Origin: Rhodococcus globerulus NBRC 14531
GTDB taxonomy: Bacteria > Actinomycetota > Actinomycetes > Mycobacteriales > Mycobacteriaceae
NCBI RefSeq assembly: GCF_001894805.1
Contig: NZ_BCWX01000001.1
Coordinates: 1,054,001-1,118,000 of the forward strand
DNA length: 64,000 nt
Reading direction: 5' to 3'
The notes below the pieces were generated by a model. That model did not search any database, was not told where the DNA came from, and saw nothing but the letters and a program-made list of their open reading frames with translations. A program made the translations under genes and the position numbers. Below are positions 62,525 through 64,000 of the stretch, one piece after another (within the stretch, counting starts at the first letter, position 1; each line of letters begins with the position of its first letter).

Positions 62525-63924
62525 CGACGACGTGAACGGTGTCCTCGCTCTGCAAACACACGACGTATCGGAAACGATGACAGCAGGGCGAGGACACCGA
62601 GCGAACCTACGGCCGCGACGCCCAGGAGAGCCGCGTCGCGCGCGCGGTTGTCCGGCGGCGGCGGTACGGGCAGCGCAGCCAGAGTCGAGGTGTGGTGACC
62701 GAGCGGATAGGTTTCGACATCGCTCGGCAGCGCGGTGACGGCTGCCAACGGATCGACCACCCCATGCCCGACGTAGGGGTTCCAGCCCTCGGCCGGGGCG
62801 TGTGCCGTCGACTCGATGCGCTGAACTACCTGTGCAGCGGTGAGATCCGGGTATCGGGATCGAACCAGCGCCGCGGTTGCCGCGACGTACGGCGCCGCAA
62901 AACTTGTCCCGTTGATTGCTTGAACGGAGCCGTCCGGGCCGTACGTTCCGTTGGTCAACCCAGGTTCGGTGGGATGGAGTGACACTACTGCGGTACCGGG
63001 AGCGGCCACATCGACCCAGGGACCACCGAGGCTGAACGAGCTTGCCGCCCCGTTGGGATCGACGGATCCGACGGTCAGTACGAAGTCGTCGTACCAGGCG
63101 GGGCTGGCGAGCGTGTTGACCGAATTCCACAGGTCAGCATCGAGTGTCAGCGGGCTAGGAGTGGGATTCTGGGTCTTGCAGCCGCCGGATCCGACATTTC
63201 CTGCCGCGGCCACGACAACGATGTCCTTGACGAGCGCGGCGTATTGGATTGCGGCACCGAGGCGTTGATCGTCGATACCCTCGGCTGCCGACTTGCACGC
63301 AACTTCGGAGATGTTGATGACGGTGGCTCCCATGTCGGAGGCGTGACGGACAGCCATGGCCATCGTGTCGACATTTCCGTACCCCGCCGAGTTCTCGGCG
63401 ATTTTCGGGTCGCCTTGGCTGCCGGCAAGGGAGTACGCCGAACTGGACTGTCGGATCGTAATGATTGTCGCGCCGGGTGCGGCGCCGGAGAAGCCTGACC
63501 CAGTCACAGGTTGAGCGCCGATCAACCCAGCGACGACGGTACCGTGGGCGTCGCAATCCTCCGTTCCGTCGGCAGCTCCCACGTAGTCGCCACCGGGTTC
63601 CAGATTGGGAAGTCGGGGATGACGGCTGACTCCGGTATCGATCACCGCGACACGCTGCCCTGCACCGGTCGTGATCGGCCAGACCGTATCGAATGCCAAG
63701 TCCAGCTGGGCAGGAGGGACATTGGCACCGTCGCCGCCCGACACTGCCGGGACGCACAGAGTGCGCTGTTGCGTGGCTTGCGGTGGCGCCGCGGGGCCGT
63801 CTTCGGGAAGCATCAACGGATCGACGGGTGGCGGCATCGCGCCGACAGCTACGCCTTGCCCCGCACATAGTGCGAGTGCGGCGATGGCGAGGAGTGTCGC
63901 AGTCCAGGATATTCCACGGTTCAT
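62521..63924 (-). CDS. mycP: Mycosin, type VII secretion-associated subtilisin-like protease
   Basis: 467 residues from ATG 63924 (MNRGISWTATLLAIAALALC), chosen because it starts directly at the signal peptide; a TTG further upstream is unlikely. The subtilase triad is visible: Asp in VAVIDTGV, His in DAHGTVVAGLIG and Ser in NGTSFAAP. A C-terminal membrane anchor (AALLGVAAVGSLGVLALL) and a short basic cytosolic tail follow. Mycosins stabilise the ESX complex and process substrates. With eccE and eccB it defines the ESX locus; eccC/eccD are expected beyond the window edge. Confidence 0.94.
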   Translation of the reverse strand: MNRGISWTATLLAIAALALCAGQGVAVGAMPPPVDPLMLPEDGPAAPPQATQQRTLCVPAVSGGDGANVPPAQLDLAFDTVWPITTGAGQRVAVIDTGVSRHPRLPNLEPGGDYVGAADGTEDCDAHGTVVAGLIGAQPVTGSGFSGAAPGATIITIRQSSSAYSLAGSQGDPKIAENSAGYGNVDTMAMAVRHASDMGATVINISEVACKSAAEGIDDQRLGAAIQYAALVKDIVVVAAAGNVGSGGCKTQNPTPSPLTLDADLWNSVNTLASPAWYDDFVLTVGSVDPNGAASSFSLGGPWVDVAAPGTAVVSLHPTEPGLTNGTYGPDGSVQAINGTSFAAPYVAATAALVRSRYPDLTAAQVVQRIESTAHAPAEGWNPYVGHGVVDPLAAVTALPSDVETYPLGHHTSTLAALPVPPPPDNRARDAALLGVAAVGSLGVLALLSSFPIRRVFAERGHRSRRR

Positions 63925-64000
63925 GCGTGTATGTCCGACGCTCAGAGTCCGCGCATGACCGAAAATAGATCGGTCACCCAACAGATCAGAGGCACGATCA

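Overview
The window looks like chromosomal DNA of a mycolic-acid actinobacterium, most likely Rhodococcus of the erythropolis/qingshengii type. The reasons are the actinobacterial S10-spc-alpha ribosomal cluster, an antigen-85-like mycolyltransferase, ESX (type VII) secretion genes next to truA, and a moderately high GC content. The species call is an inference.

Region 1 (1-23.5 kb, + strand) is a large NRPS assembly line. The first gene is cut by the window edge. The second spans 3737-17448 and carries one apparent single-base deletion in its third complete adenylation domain. The third ends in a thioesterase. The visible order is A1-T-C | A2-T-C-A3-T-C-A4-T-C-A5-T-C | A6-T-C-A7-T-TE. A2, A3 and A4 all read as serine activators by the specificity residues. 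Both gene boundaries fall between C and A domains and carry degenerate adenylation-domain fragments.

Region 2 (23.5-29.2 kb, - strand) holds a Tat-exported amidase, a mycolyltransferase and a translationally coupled DrrABC-like ABC exporter. A family 2 glycosyltransferase (+) follows.

Region 3 (30.4-34.8 kb, - strand) is a tight four-gene operon in transcription order: chorismate mutase (papB-like), fused aminodeoxychorismate synthase (papA-like), prephenate dehydrogenase (papC-like) and an AurF/CmlI-type diiron N-oxygenase with all expected metal ligands. Together these would make 4-amino-phenylpyruvate (hence p-aminophenylalanine) and could oxidise an arylamine to nitro, as in chloramphenicol biosynthesis. 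Its position beside the NRPS suggests an aminoaryl- or nitroaryl-containing peptide. This is the most interesting hypothesis in the window. A DUF4442 hotdog protein with a 9-bp palindrome at its start lies upstream.

Region 4 (36-54 kb, + strand) is the ribosomal cluster from rpsJ to truA, including secY, adk, map, infA, rpmJ, rpoA and rplQ. It is divided by strong hairpins at rpsQ/rplN, rpsZ/rpsH, rplO/secY, map/infA, rpsD/rpoA and rplQ/truA. Promoter-like sequences follow the hairpins at three of these junctions.

Region 5 (54-64 kb) holds an acyl-CoA dehydrogenase divergent from a TetR regulator (with twin overlapping operators) and an FMN reductase. An ESX-4-like set, eccE, eccB and mycP, follows. 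Between eccB and mycP lie a TetR gene and an internally duplicated YhgE/Pip-like membrane protein.
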